Part shown: piece after piece, positions 1 to 6,179 of the stretch
How positions within the stretch are numbered: the stretch's first letter is position 1
Layout of the letters: each line of letters begins with the position of its first letter
Assembly: GCA_002386065.1 (NCBI GenBank)
Contig: DGES01000051.1
Span: 1 to 10,285, forward strand
Reading direction: 5' to 3'
DNA length: 10,285 bases
Origin: Firmicutes bacterium UBA3920
GTDB taxonomy: Bacteria > Bacillota > Clostridia > Caldicoprobacterales > Xylanivirgaceae
Made by a program: the position numbers and the translations under genes
Notes under the pieces: generated by a model
Told to the model about the DNA's origin: nothing
The model's input: only the letters and a program-made list of their open reading frames with translations
Databases searched by the model: none

Positions 1-365
1 GGAGTAATATAGATAGAGGAGATATTTATATACTGGCAAGGGCAGTACATGCAGAGGCGAGGGGTGAGCCATATGTAGGGAAGGTTGCTGTAGCCGCTGT
101 AATTTTAAATAGGGTAAAACATTCGTCTTTTCCCAATACAATAGCAGGAGTAGTATATCAGCCAGGCGCATTTACAGCTGTATTTGATGGGCAGATAAAT
201 CTATCTCCAGATAATGAATCGCTGAGGGCAGCAGCCGATGCTATGAATGGATGGGACCCTACAGGTGGTGCTATATACTATTATAATCCTGCAAAATCAA
301 CCAGCTCTTGGATATGGTCAAGACCAGTTGTAATAGAGATTGGAGATCATAAATTTGCAAAATAG
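1..365 (+). CDS. sleB: Spore cortex-lytic enzyme SleB, C-terminal part (5' end outside window)
   Basis: An open frame (third frame) enters from the left edge and runs about 120 codons to a TAG stop at 363-365. It reads as the catalytic domain of SleB (cell wall hydrolase, Hydrolase_2 family). The hallmark stretch LARAVHAEARGEP lies at about residues 11-23 of the fragment, with the presumed catalytic glutamate in HAEARGE, followed by AVAAVILNRV and a GGAIYYYNP motif near the end. In Bacillus, SleB is a lytic transglycosylase that cuts the muramic-lactam-containing cortex peptidoglycan during germination. It is made in the forespore and stored in the mature spore. The N-terminal signal peptide and peptidoglycan-binding domain would lie upstream of the window, so its full length cannot be judged. 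The partner ypeB begins 19 bases after the stop, the conserved sleB-ypeB order. Confidence 0.93.
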   Translation, partial: SNIDRGDIYILARAVHAEARGEPYVGKVAVAAVILNRVKHSSFPNTIAGVVYQPGAFTAVFDGQINLSPDNESLRAAADAMNGWDPTGGAIYYYNPAKSTSSWIWSRPVVIEIGDHKFAK

Positions 366-384
366 GCTTTAAGGAGGGATACAT

Positions 385-1725
385 ATGAGACAGAAAAGAA
401 CGACTATAGTATTGACATTTGCCCTTATAGTGACAGGAATATGGGGAGTGTATAACTATGTATTAAATAGGCGGCATACTATACAGATGGATAATCTATA
501 TCAGAGGGCTTTTTTTGATATGGTGGGACATGTAAATAATATTGAAACTTCACTGTCTAAATTAATGGTGAGTGGAGATCAAAGTCAACATTTAAAATTG
601 ATTTCAGAGATTTGGAGGCATTCTGATGCTGCTCAGGTAGAGTTGGCTAGTTTACCAGTCTCTCATATATCTCTTATAAAAACCTCTAAGCTATTAAATC
701 AAATGTCTGATTATAGTAATTATTTGACAAAGAGTGTGGGACAAGGAAAGACATTGTCGTTAGACGAGAGCAATAATTTAAGAGAATTATATAATAACTA
801 TGTGAAATTAGGAGAAGAGCTAAGGTCATTACAAGATAATATAAATAGCGGAGGAGTGAGTTGGAAGGATATAAGTAGGCAAGGTAGTCGTCTAAAAGGA
901 AAGACTGATGATATTATAACACGCCAATTTGTGGACATTGAAAATAGTGATATAGAATATCCTACACTTATATATGATGGACCTTTTTCAGATGCATTAG
1001 AAGAATTTGAGAATATAGAGTTAGAAGGTGCTGAAATAAATGAAGATCAAGCAATTGAGATCGTTAAGGATTTTTTAGGGGAAAACAAAATAAGTAATAT
1101 AGGTAAATGGAGTGAAAATAATGGTGATATAAAATGTTGGGGTGTTTATGCAGAACTAGAAGATGGAAGGGGACCTTTTTATTTTACTGTAAGTAAAAAG
1201 GGTGGGAAATTAGTAAATATGATAGGAGATCCAGGAGAAGAAGAAGAAAAAATATCACTTGAGAAGGCAGTAGATATTGCAAGGGATTTTTTGAAAGATA
1301 GAGGCTATGAGAATATGGTTCCTACATATAAAAAAAATTACCAAGGTATATGTACTATGAATTTTGCATATAGAGATGGAGATGTAATAGTATATCCAGA
1401 TCTTATAAAAGTTAAGTTATCATTAAAGGATGGACAGGTGGTGGGTTTTGAATCCAAAAACTATTTGATATCTCATAGACCACGGGATCTAGATAACCCC
1501 AGTCTTTCGTTAGATGAGGCAAGTGCATTGGTAAACCCTTCATTTGAAATAGAATCAAAACGTCTTGCAATTATTCCAACTCCTGGCAGGGAGGAGAGGT
1601 TATGTTATGAATTTAATGGAAAATTTGGAGAGGATAGGTTTATAGTATATATAGACGCAAACACAGGACAAGAAGTAGATATTTTAAAGATAATAGAAAG
1701 TGATACAGGAACATTGGTGATCTGA
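385..1725 (+). CDS. ypeB: Germination protein YpeB, partner of SleB
   Basis: This is a 446-residue protein, close to the roughly 450 residues of Bacillus YpeB. The ATG at 385 follows an AAGGAGG site at 371-377. Residues about 7-27 form one hydrophobic segment, an uncleaved signal anchor that should place the rest outside the inner forespore membrane. Residues 30-180 are a largely helical, polar region. The C-terminal half holds three PepSY-like repeats, roughly at 214-285, 286-357 and 371-437, the last ending with the typical DANTGQE turn (424-430). In Bacillus, YpeB and SleB depend on each other for stable incorporation into the spore, and YpeB is thought to hold SleB inactive until germination. 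The gene directly follows sleB and should share its forespore (sigma-G type) promoter, which lies outside the window. Family assignment rests on order, length and domain layout. Confidence 0.93.
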   Translation: MRQKRTTIVLTFALIVTGIWGVYNYVLNRRHTIQMDNLYQRAFFDMVGHVNNIETSLSKLMVSGDQSQHLKLISEIWRHSDAAQVELASLPVSHISLIKTSKLLNQMSDYSNYLTKSVGQGKTLSLDESNNLRELYNNYVKLGEELRSLQDNINSGGVSWKDISRQGSRLKGKTDDIITRQFVDIENSDIEYPTLIYDGPFSDALEEFENIELEGAEINEDQAIEIVKDFLGENKISNIGKWSENNGDIKCWGVYAELEDGRGPFYFTVSKKGGKLVNMIGDPGEEEEKISLEKAVDIARDFLKDRGYENMVPTYKKNYQGICTMNFAYRDGDVIVYPDLIKVKLSLKDGQVVGFESKNYLISHRPRDLDNPSLSLDEASALVNPSFEIESKRLAIIPTPGREERLCYEFNGKFGEDRFIVYIDANTGQEVDILKIIESDTGTLVI

Positions 1726-1754
1726 CAATATTTATATAGAATTAATATTATGAT

Positions 1755-1773
1755 GGAGGGGAAAATAAGTTTG
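1755..1773 (+). promoter_or_regulatory. Alternative translation start (SD plus TTG) upstream of sspF
   Basis: A GGAGGGG site at 1755-1761 lies 9 bases before a TTG at 1771. That TTG is in frame with the SASP gene with no stop between them, so initiation here would give a 75-residue product carrying 16 extra N-terminal residues. The ATG at 1819 has its own good site (GGAGG, 1807-1811) and matches the start expected from the family. The upstream site may therefore be fortuitous or may support ribosome loading. Confidence 0.3.
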
Positions 1774-1818
1774 ACGGCAGTGGAAAATATCATGTCGTCA
1801 AAGGGGGGAGGTTATAAG

Positions 1819-1998
1819 ATGGCTAGACGTCGTGGTATCATGTCCGATGATTTAAAATATGAGATTGCAAAGGAATTAGGCGTGGATGACGTTGTTAGAA
1901 AAGAAGGCTGGGGTGCAGTAAGCTCAAGGGATTGTGGGAATATGGTAAAAATAGCCATAGAGATGGCTGAAAAGAAAATGAAAGACCAGTCTAAATAG
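1819..1998 (+). CDS. sspF: Alpha/beta-type small acid-soluble spore protein, SspF-like
   Basis: This 59-residue protein aligns along its whole length with Bacillus SspF: it opens with RRRGIMSDDLKYEIAKELG and has the family's second block RDCGNMVKIAIEMAE (37-51). Alpha/beta SASPs coat the DNA of the dormant spore, shift it toward an A-like form and protect it from UV and heat. They are degraded at germination by the protease GPR, and the expected cut point E15-I16-A17 is present. I chose the ATG at 1819 because GGAGG at 1807-1811 is 7 bases upstream and the N terminus then matches the family; the same frame stays open upstream to at least 1750. Cysteine 39 sits where Bacillus SspF has alanine, which is unusual for a SASP. 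The gene follows ypeB by 93 bases. I see no convincing sigma-G promoter in that gap, so it may be read with sleB-ypeB. Confidence 0.9.
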   Translation: MARRRGIMSDDLKYEIAKELGVDDVVRKEGWGAVSSRDCGNMVKIAIEMAEKKMKDQSK

Positions 1999-2022
1999 TA
2001 ACTTAAAACCTTACCAGACTAA

Positions 2023-2061
2023 AAAAACTAAAGCGGAGGTTTATCTTCCGCTTTAGTTTTT
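2023..2061. terminator. Bidirectional intrinsic terminator between sspF and pyrG
   Basis: A perfect 15-base-pair stem (2023-2037 with 2047-2061) encloses a 9-base loop. The core is CTAAAGCGGA/TCCGCTTTAG, flanked by A5 on the left and T5 on the right, so both strands end in a U-run. It serves the plus-strand spore genes and the convergent pyrG. The pyrG stop codon (2053-2055) lies inside the right arm. Confidence 0.92.
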
Positions 2062-3669
2062 GTTTTCTTTATATTTGAGTGCTGCTCCCACAAAATCAGC
2101 AAATAGTGGATGGGGCCTATTTGGTCTAGATTTAAATTCTGGGTGGAATTGAACACCTACGAACCATGGATGTTCTTTGAGTTCAATTATTTCTACAAGG
2201 TTTCCATTAGGGGAGGTACCCGATATTATTAGTCCATTAGATGTCAATGTTTGGATATATTTGTTATTGACTTCATATCTATGTCTGTGCCGCTCTTGTA
2301 CGGTGTCAGTTTTATAAGCTTTACTTGCTAAAGTACCTTCCTTAAGAGTACATGGATATGCACCTAATCTCATGGTACCACCTAAAGTATCTATATTTGT
2401 CTGGGAGCTTAAGAGGTCAATTACAGGATGGGGAGTATTTTCATTAAATTCTGTACTGTTGGCATCTTTAAGTCCTGCGACATTTCTTGCGAATTCTATT
2501 ATGGCTATCTGCATACCTAGGCATATTCCTAAATAGGGAATAGCATTTTCTCGTGCATATTTGGCAGCGAGAAACTTGCCTTCTATCCCCCTATCGCCGA
2601 AGCCACCGGGGACTAGTATACCATCTACATCTCCTAGGACATTATTCATGTTTGTTTCGTTTATATGCTCTGAGTGTATCCATTTTATCTTTACATCGGT
2701 ATCGTGTGGCAATCCACCATGGGATAATGCCTCAACAACACTTAAATATGCGTCATGGAGCTCCACATATTTTCCCACTAGGCCAATTACTACCTCTTTT
2801 TTTAAATTTTTCATTTTATCCACCATTGCAGACCATTCATTCATATCTGCAGCAGCGCCATCGCAAAGATTTAAACGCTTTACAACTAGATCATCTAGAC
2901 CTTCTTTTTCTAGTAGTAGAGGTACTTCATAGAGATTTTCTGCATCTAGATTTTGTACCACATGCTCTCCGTCTAGACTGCAAAAAAGCCCTATTTTATC
3001 TTTCAGGTCTTTAGATAAGGGCTTTTCCGATCGGCATACTATTATATCAGGTTGAATACCGATACTTCTTAATTCTTTAACGCTGTGTTGGGTAGGTTTG
3101 GTTTTTAGTTCGCCTGCCATGGAGAGATAAGGAACTAGAGTTACATGTATATACATACAATTTTCCGGTCCTACTTCTCCCTTCATTTGGCGAATTGCTT
3201 CCAAAAATGGAAGACTTTCAATATCCCCCACTGTACCACCAATTTCTGCGATTACAACATCGGGTTTCATTTCATCTGCAACTTTATAGACTCTGCTTTT
3301 TATTTCATTTGTTATATGGGGTATTACTTGTACGGTACCGCCTAAATATTCTCCTGTACGCTCTTTGTTTATAACGGACCAATAGATCTTACCTGTTGTA
3401 ACATTGTTATTCTTACTTAAATTTTCATCTATGAAACGTTCATAGTGACCAAGATCCAAATCTGTTTCTGCTCCATCTTCTGTGACAAAGACCTCGCCGT
3501 GTTGATAGGGACTCATAGTTCCAGGATCCACATTTATATATGGATCCAGTTTTTGTATAGAAACCTTTAATCCACGATTTTTTAGAAGTCTTCCTAAAGA
3601 CGCCGCTGTTATTCCTTTTCCTAGAGAGGAAACAACTCCTCCAGTTACAAAAATAAATTTAGTATCCAT
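2053..3669 (-). CDS. pyrG: CTP synthase (glutamine-hydrolysing)
   Basis: PyrG converts UTP to CTP in the cytosol using ATP and glutamine, the last step of pyrimidine nucleotide synthesis. The product is 538 residues, normal for the family. The N-terminal amidoligase domain has the P-loop GGVVSSLGKG (10-19), the LDLGHYERF block (71-79) and AEIGGTVGDIES (141-152), which holds the Mg-binding acidic residue. The C-terminal class I glutamine amidotransferase domain has GICLGMQ (381-387) with nucleophile C383, and HPEF (509-512) with H509 and E511 completing the triad. I chose the ATG at 3669 because the protein then begins MDTKFIFVTGG as in homologues and GGAGG (3675-3679 on this strand) sits 5 bases upstream. 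An in-frame ATG at 3687 would add six residues and place the ribosome site inside the coding region. All key residues are intact. Confidence 0.98.
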   Translation of the reverse strand: MDTKFIFVTGGVVSSLGKGITAASLGRLLKNRGLKVSIQKLDPYINVDPGTMSPYQHGEVFVTEDGAETDLDLGHYERFIDENLSKNNNVTTGKIYWSVINKERTGEYLGGTVQVIPHITNEIKSRVYKVADEMKPDVVIAEIGGTVGDIESLPFLEAIRQMKGEVGPENCMYIHVTLVPYLSMAGELKTKPTQHSVKELRSIGIQPDIIVCRSEKPLSKDLKDKIGLFCSLDGEHVVQNLDAENLYEVPLLLEKEGLDDLVVKRLNLCDGAAADMNEWSAMVDKMKNLKKEVVIGLVGKYVELHDAYLSVVEALSHGGLPHDTDVKIKWIHSEHINETNMNNVLGDVDGILVPGGFGDRGIEGKFLAAKYARENAIPYLGICLGMQIAIIEFARNVAGLKDANSTEFNENTPHPVIDLLSSQTNIDTLGGTMRLGAYPCTLKEGTLASKAYKTDTVQERHRHRYEVNNKYIQTLTSNGLIISGTSPNGNLVEIIELKEHPWFVGVQFHPEFKSRPNRPHPLFADFVGAALKYKENKN

Positions 3670-3711
3670 ATCTTCCTCCGAACACATTTCAACATAATTC
3701 TACACCAAACT

Positions 3712-3741
3712 ATTTTATATGTTTGTACAACCTGTTGTCAA
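3712..3741 (-). promoter_or_regulatory. Proximal sigma-A promoter of pyrG
   Basis: On the minus strand a perfect TTGACA (3741-3736) is followed after 16 bases by TATAAA (3719-3714), or after 18 bases by TAAAAT (3717-3712). Transcription should start near 3705-3707, giving a leader of only about 37 bases before the ATG at 3669. That is too short for the reiterative-transcription attenuator that controls pyrG in Bacillus. Confidence 0.72.
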
Positions 3742-3748
3742 GGGCGAA

Positions 3749-3772
3749 TTAGTTTGAGTTTAGACAAACTAA
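3749..3772. promoter_or_regulatory. Inverted repeat abutting the pyrG promoter, possible operator
   Basis: TTAGTTTG (3749-3756) and CAAACTAA (3765-3772) form perfect 8-base arms around an 8-base centre. A second, overlapping palindrome uses AGTTT (3757-3761) and AAACT (3766-3770). The element ends 7 bases upstream of the TTGACA box of pyrG. This is a plausible place for a regulator to bind; which regulator cannot be told from sequence. No U-run follows on either strand, so it is not an intrinsic terminator. Confidence 0.45.
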
Positions 3773-3812
3773 GTAGTGAAACCATGTGGGCTCATGAACT
3801 ACATTCGTTTAT

Positions 3813-3830
3813 AACAGTTTATTAACTGTT
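3813..3830. other. Short inverted repeat in the murI-pyrG gap
   Basis: AACAGTT (3813-3819) and AACTGTT (3824-3830) pair perfectly around TATT. Neither strand has a proper U-run after it, so it is unlikely to be a terminator. It is part of the 363-base stretch (3670-4032) that has no gene on either strand. No clear terminator for murI was found there either, so read-through from murI into pyrG is possible. Confidence 0.35.
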
Positions 3831-3888
3831 TACATTTTAAAGACACAATTTACTTTTTCAGAGATTTAGTAAAATTTTAAAACCATAC

Positions 3889-3925
3889 ATATTAAAACCA
3901 CTTTATAATGTATCAAGACTATATG
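3889..3925. repeat. 37-base direct repeat, copy 1
   Basis: This copy matches 3955-3991 at 36 of 37 positions; the one difference is C3919 against T3985. The repeat period is 66 bases. The beginning of the unit (TTAAAACCA) occurs once more just outside, at 3877-3885, as a short partial copy. Inside the unit an imperfect inverted repeat (TATAAT and ATTATA type arms) surrounds GTATCAAG. Confidence 0.85.
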
Positions 3926-3982
3926 AAGTACTTACATTCCCCGAGGCTATACAGATATTAAAACCACTTTATAATGTATCAA
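3889..3982 (-). promoter_or_regulatory. Two tandem sigma-A-like promoters carried by the repeats
   Basis: Read on the minus strand, each repeat contains TTGATA, 16 bases, then TAATAT: 3916-3911 to 3894-3889 in copy 1 and 3982-3977 to 3960-3955 in copy 2. Both point toward pyrG, about 220-290 bases upstream of its start codon. They would make longer pyrG transcripts that include the inverted repeats at 3813-3830 and 3749-3772. The match to consensus is fair, but in AT-rich DNA such matches also occur by chance. Confidence 0.4.
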
Positions 3983-3991
3983 GATTATATG
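3955..3991. repeat. 37-base direct repeat, copy 2
   Basis: This is the second copy of the 3889-3925 unit, separated from it by 29 bases of unrelated sequence (3926-3954). The single substitution relative to copy 1 falls in an arm of the internal inverted repeat and keeps that arm able to pair (A-U here, G-U in copy 1, on the minus-strand RNA). Confidence 0.85.
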
Positions 3992-4032
3992 GTGTATTAC
4001 GAATAAAAAATATCTCCTCTTTAGTGGATTGT

Positions 4033-4839
4033 TTAATATGTTTCAATATCTATTTTTTTAGGACATTCTATATCTTGTCCTAAAAAATTACTTCCTATTT
4101 GTTCGAATCTCTGACCAAAATCGCTCACAAAGAATCTATACGTACCTGTATTTTTATTTGAGTTTAGCATATTGTTTTCAGTCAAAATTTGTTTAGTCAT
4201 TAACGCGGTACCCTCTGCAGGATCTATAAGAGTTACTCCTTCGCCCATTGTCTTTCCGATGACATTGGTTAAGAGGGGAAAGTGGGTACATCCAAGCACT
4301 AGAGTATCAATTTTTTCAAGTTTTATGTTTTCTAGATACTTTTTAGCGGTCAAATATGCCACATCTGTTTCAGCCCATCCCTCTTCTACAATAGAGACAA
4401 ATAAGGAACAGGCTTTAGTATATATAGAAATATCAGGCGCACGTTTTAATATCGCCTTTTCATAAGCTGCGCTTGATATGGTTCCTTCAGTTCCAATTAC
4501 TCCTATCTTTTTATTTATAGTTGCGGATACTGCAGCCTGTGCACCAGGTTCTATTACACCGACAATGGGGATGTGAAATTTAGTCCTCAGCAGTTTGAGG
4601 CAACAAGAACTTACAGTATTACAGGCAACCACTACCATTTTTACATTTTGGGTCTTAAGAAAACGGACACATTGGGAGGAGTATTTCGCCACTATTTCCT
4701 TTGAACGTGTACCATATGGTATACGTGCTGTATCACCAAAATACACAATATCCTCATTTGGAAGCTCAGCCATTAATTCTTTGACGACAGTTAAGCCTCC
4801 TAGCCCAGAATCAAAGACACCAATAGGCCTATTGTCCAT
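4033..4839 (-). CDS. murI: Glutamate racemase
   Basis: MurI interconverts L- and D-glutamate in the cytosol without a cofactor and supplies D-Glu for the peptidoglycan stem peptide. The 268-residue length is normal. Both catalytic cysteines and their surroundings are visible: D10-S11 in GVFDSGLGG (7-15), PYG at 41-43, VACNT (71-75) with C73, the acidic EEGW block (152-155), and LGCTHFP (182-188) with C184 and H186. The start at 4839 is supported by GAGGAG (4848-4853 on this strand) with 8 bases of spacing. The gene begins 47 bases after the ddl stop on the same strand, and the two enzymes feed the same pathway, so an operon is likely. The gap contains a long hairpin without a U-run. All active-site positions I can check are intact. 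Confidence 0.97.
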   Translation of the reverse strand: MDNRPIGVFDSGLGGLTVVKELMAELPNEDIVYFGDTARIPYGTRSKEIVAKYSSQCVRFLKTQNVKMVVVACNTVSSCCLKLLRTKFHIPIVGVIEPGAQAAVSATINKKIGVIGTEGTISSAAYEKAILKRAPDISIYTKACSLFVSIVEEGWAETDVAYLTAKKYLENIKLEKIDTLVLGCTHFPLLTNVIGKTMGEGVTLIDPAEGTALMTKQILTENNMLNSNKNTGTYRFFVSDFGQRFEQIGSNFLGQDIECPKKIDIETY

Positions 4840-4858
4840 CTATATCACTCCTCATCTA

Positions 4859-4896
4859 ATATGCTTAGAATGATATTTTTAGAATTCTAAGCATAT
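4859..4896. other. Intercistronic hairpin between ddl and murI
   Basis: A perfect 13-base-pair stem (4859-4871 with 4884-4896, arms ATATGCTTAGAAT/ATTCTAAGCATAT) has a 12-base loop. On the coding (minus) strand it is followed by TAGATGAGGAG and not by a U-run, so it should not terminate. The ddl stop codon (4887-4889) lies in the stem, and the murI ribosome site starts about 6 bases past it. Such a hairpin could set mRNA ends or tune murI translation. Confidence 0.7.
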
Positions 4897-5975
4897 GTAT
4901 TATGTTTTTCATTGAAACGATCTAGGGCAAGTTCTATTAGTGTATCCATTAGTTTTGTATAAGGAATACCAGATTCTTCCCAAAGTTTAGGATACATGCT
5001 TATCTTTGTAAATCCTGGCATAGTATTTATTTCATTCAGATAGATATCGTTTGTCTTTCTATGTACAAAGAAATCTACTCTGGCAAGGCCACTACAGTCG
5101 AGGGCTTTAAAGGCTTTTATAGCTATATGTTGAATTTCGTCACTTATATCTTTAGGTAAAGGTGCAGGTATGATAAGCTTTGATTTACCATCCCCAAAAT
5201 ATTTTGCCTCATAGTCATAGAAGTCATTACAAGGAATTATTTGTCCTAAGACAGATGCCTTAGGATAGTTATTTCCAAGGACAGCACATTCTATCTCATA
5301 GCCATCGATAAATTCTTCAACTATTATCTTTCTATCATATTTTGAGGCATTTTCTAGGCCTTCTGCAAGCTGATTTCTATCATAGCATTTGCTTATACCT
5401 ACGCTAGAACCTAAATTAGCAGGTTTTATAAATACAGGATAGTCAAATATATCTTCTATATATGAAAGAACCTTTTCTCTGTCTTCTATAAAATCTCTCT
5501 TTAATATAACCCTATATTTTGCTTGGGGCAGGCCGTAGCTTTGAAATATAGCCTTAGATATGGCTTTATCCATACCTGTGGAGGAGGCGACCACGTCACA
5601 TCCTACATAAGGAATCTGGGCAAGCTCAAAGAGTCCTTGTATTGTTCCATCTTCTGCATGGGGTCCGTGCATTACAGGGAAAATTACATCTATTTTATAT
5701 ATTTTGCTGGGATCAGACAATAAGAAAAATCCACCATAGGATGGATCTGGAGGGAATACAATGGGTACAGCTAATTTTTCCCATGAACCATCTTCGATTT
5801 TATTAGGTTTTCCATCATATAACATCCAATTTCCTGCTTTAGTTATACCTATTAAGTATAGGGAATATTTATCTTTATCTATATTGTTTATAACGGAGGT
5901 GGCAGACATCAATGATACTTCATGTTCTCCTGATTGACCTCCAAAGAGAATAGCAAGTTTTAACTTTTCTTTCAT
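4887..5975 (-). CDS. ddl: D-alanine--D-alanine ligase, long (DdlA-like) form
   Basis: Ddl joins two D-alanines using ATP in the cytosol to make the dipeptide end of the peptidoglycan precursor. The product is 362 residues, matching the long DdlA-type ligases. Visible motifs are FGGQSGEHEVS (11-21), the ATP-grasp glycine loop KPANLGSSVG (184-193), the omega-loop pair K258-Y259 and the metal-binding end NEINTMPGFT (314-323) with D301, E315 and N317. The Lys-Tyr pair is typical of true D-Ala-D-Ala ligases; VanA-type D-Ala-D-Lac enzymes differ there. One oddity is HGPHAEDG (103-110), where most relatives have glycine in place of A107. The ATG at 5975 is preceded by AGGAGG (5988-5983) with 7 bases of spacing. 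It is first in the ddl-murI unit and divergent from fba. Confidence 0.97.
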   Translation of the reverse strand: MKEKLKLAILFGGQSGEHEVSLMSATSVINNIDKDKYSLYLIGITKAGNWMLYDGKPNKIEDGSWEKLAVPIVFPPDPSYGGFFLLSDPSKIYKIDVIFPVMHGPHAEDGTIQGLFELAQIPYVGCDVVASSTGMDKAISKAIFQSYGLPQAKYRVILKRDFIEDREKVLSYIEDIFDYPVFIKPANLGSSVGISKCYDRNQLAEGLENASKYDRKIIVEEFIDGYEIECAVLGNNYPKASVLGQIIPCNDFYDYEAKYFGDGKSKLIIPAPLPKDISDEIQHIAIKAFKALDCSGLARVDFFVHRKTNDIYLNEINTMPGFTKISMYPKLWEESGIPYTKLMDTLIELALDRFNEKHNTYA

Positions 5976-6005
5976 AACAGTTCCTCCTAATTCATTTATG
6001 ATAAT

Positions 6006-6034
6006 ATTCTACTATTTATTGTTGTATAATTCAA
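6006..6034 (-). promoter_or_regulatory. Sigma-A promoter of ddl-murI
   Basis: On the minus strand TTGAAT (6034-6029) and TAGAAT (6011-6006) are separated by exactly 17 bases. The start of transcription would be near 5999, giving a leader of about 24 bases that includes the AGGAGG site. Both boxes match consensus at five of six positions or nearly so. Confidence 0.62.
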
Positions 6035-6062
6035 TGGAGATAGAACTTGAGTTTTCATATTT

Positions 6063-6086
6063 TTGTAAATTCGTGTAACTTTACAA
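6063..6086. promoter_or_regulatory. Inverted repeat in the ddl-fba divergent region
   Basis: TTGTAAA (6063-6069) and TTTACAA (6080-6086) form perfect 7-base arms with a 10-base centre, roughly midway between the ddl and fba promoters. The geometry does not fit a Rex site (short centre) or a CcpA cre site (the CG is out of place). It may be a regulator site of unknown kind or chance in AT-rich DNA. Confidence 0.3.
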
Positions 6087-6137
6087 CCTAGGGTGTTAGA
6101 AAAATATCTAAAAAAGTCTAGTAAAACTAAAAAGCTA

Positions 6138-6146
6138 TGATATAAT
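6138..6146 (+). promoter_or_regulatory. Extended -10 promoter of fba
   Basis: TGATATAAT is a perfect extended -10 element (TG at 6138-6139, TATAAT at 6141-6146). No good -35 box lies 16-18 bases upstream, which the TG extension can compensate for. Transcription should start near 6153, about 27 bases before the ATG. The ribosome site GGAGG is at 6168-6172. Confidence 0.68.
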
Positions 6147-6179
6147 AACATAATATAGGACGTTTTAGGAGGTGTTTTA

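Noticed and set aside
2553..3014. 153-codon open frame on the plus strand inside pyrG
   Set aside because: It lies wholly antisense to a well-conserved gene and its translation is rich in His, Leu and Ser with no recognisable domain, as expected of a shadow frame.
3670..3687. Longer PyrG starting at the ATG at 3687
   Set aside because: The GGAGG ribosome site lies inside this extension, directly before the ATG at 3669, and homologues begin at MDTKFIFVTGG.
3889..3991. Two 37-base repeats with a 29-base spacer, resembling a minimal CRISPR array
   Set aside because: Only two units exist, there is no third full copy on either side and no cas gene in the window, and the units contain promoter-like boxes facing pyrG. 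A tandem duplication in a control region explains them better.
4010..4033. Terminator directly after murI
   Set aside because: There is a T-run on the minus strand near 4012-4007, but only a three-base-pair stem precedes it, so it is not a convincing intrinsic terminator.
4887..5975. VanA/VanB-type D-Ala-D-Lac ligase
   Set aside because: The omega-loop Lys-Tyr pair (258-259) is that of ordinary D-Ala-D-Ala ligases and no vanH or vanX is nearby.
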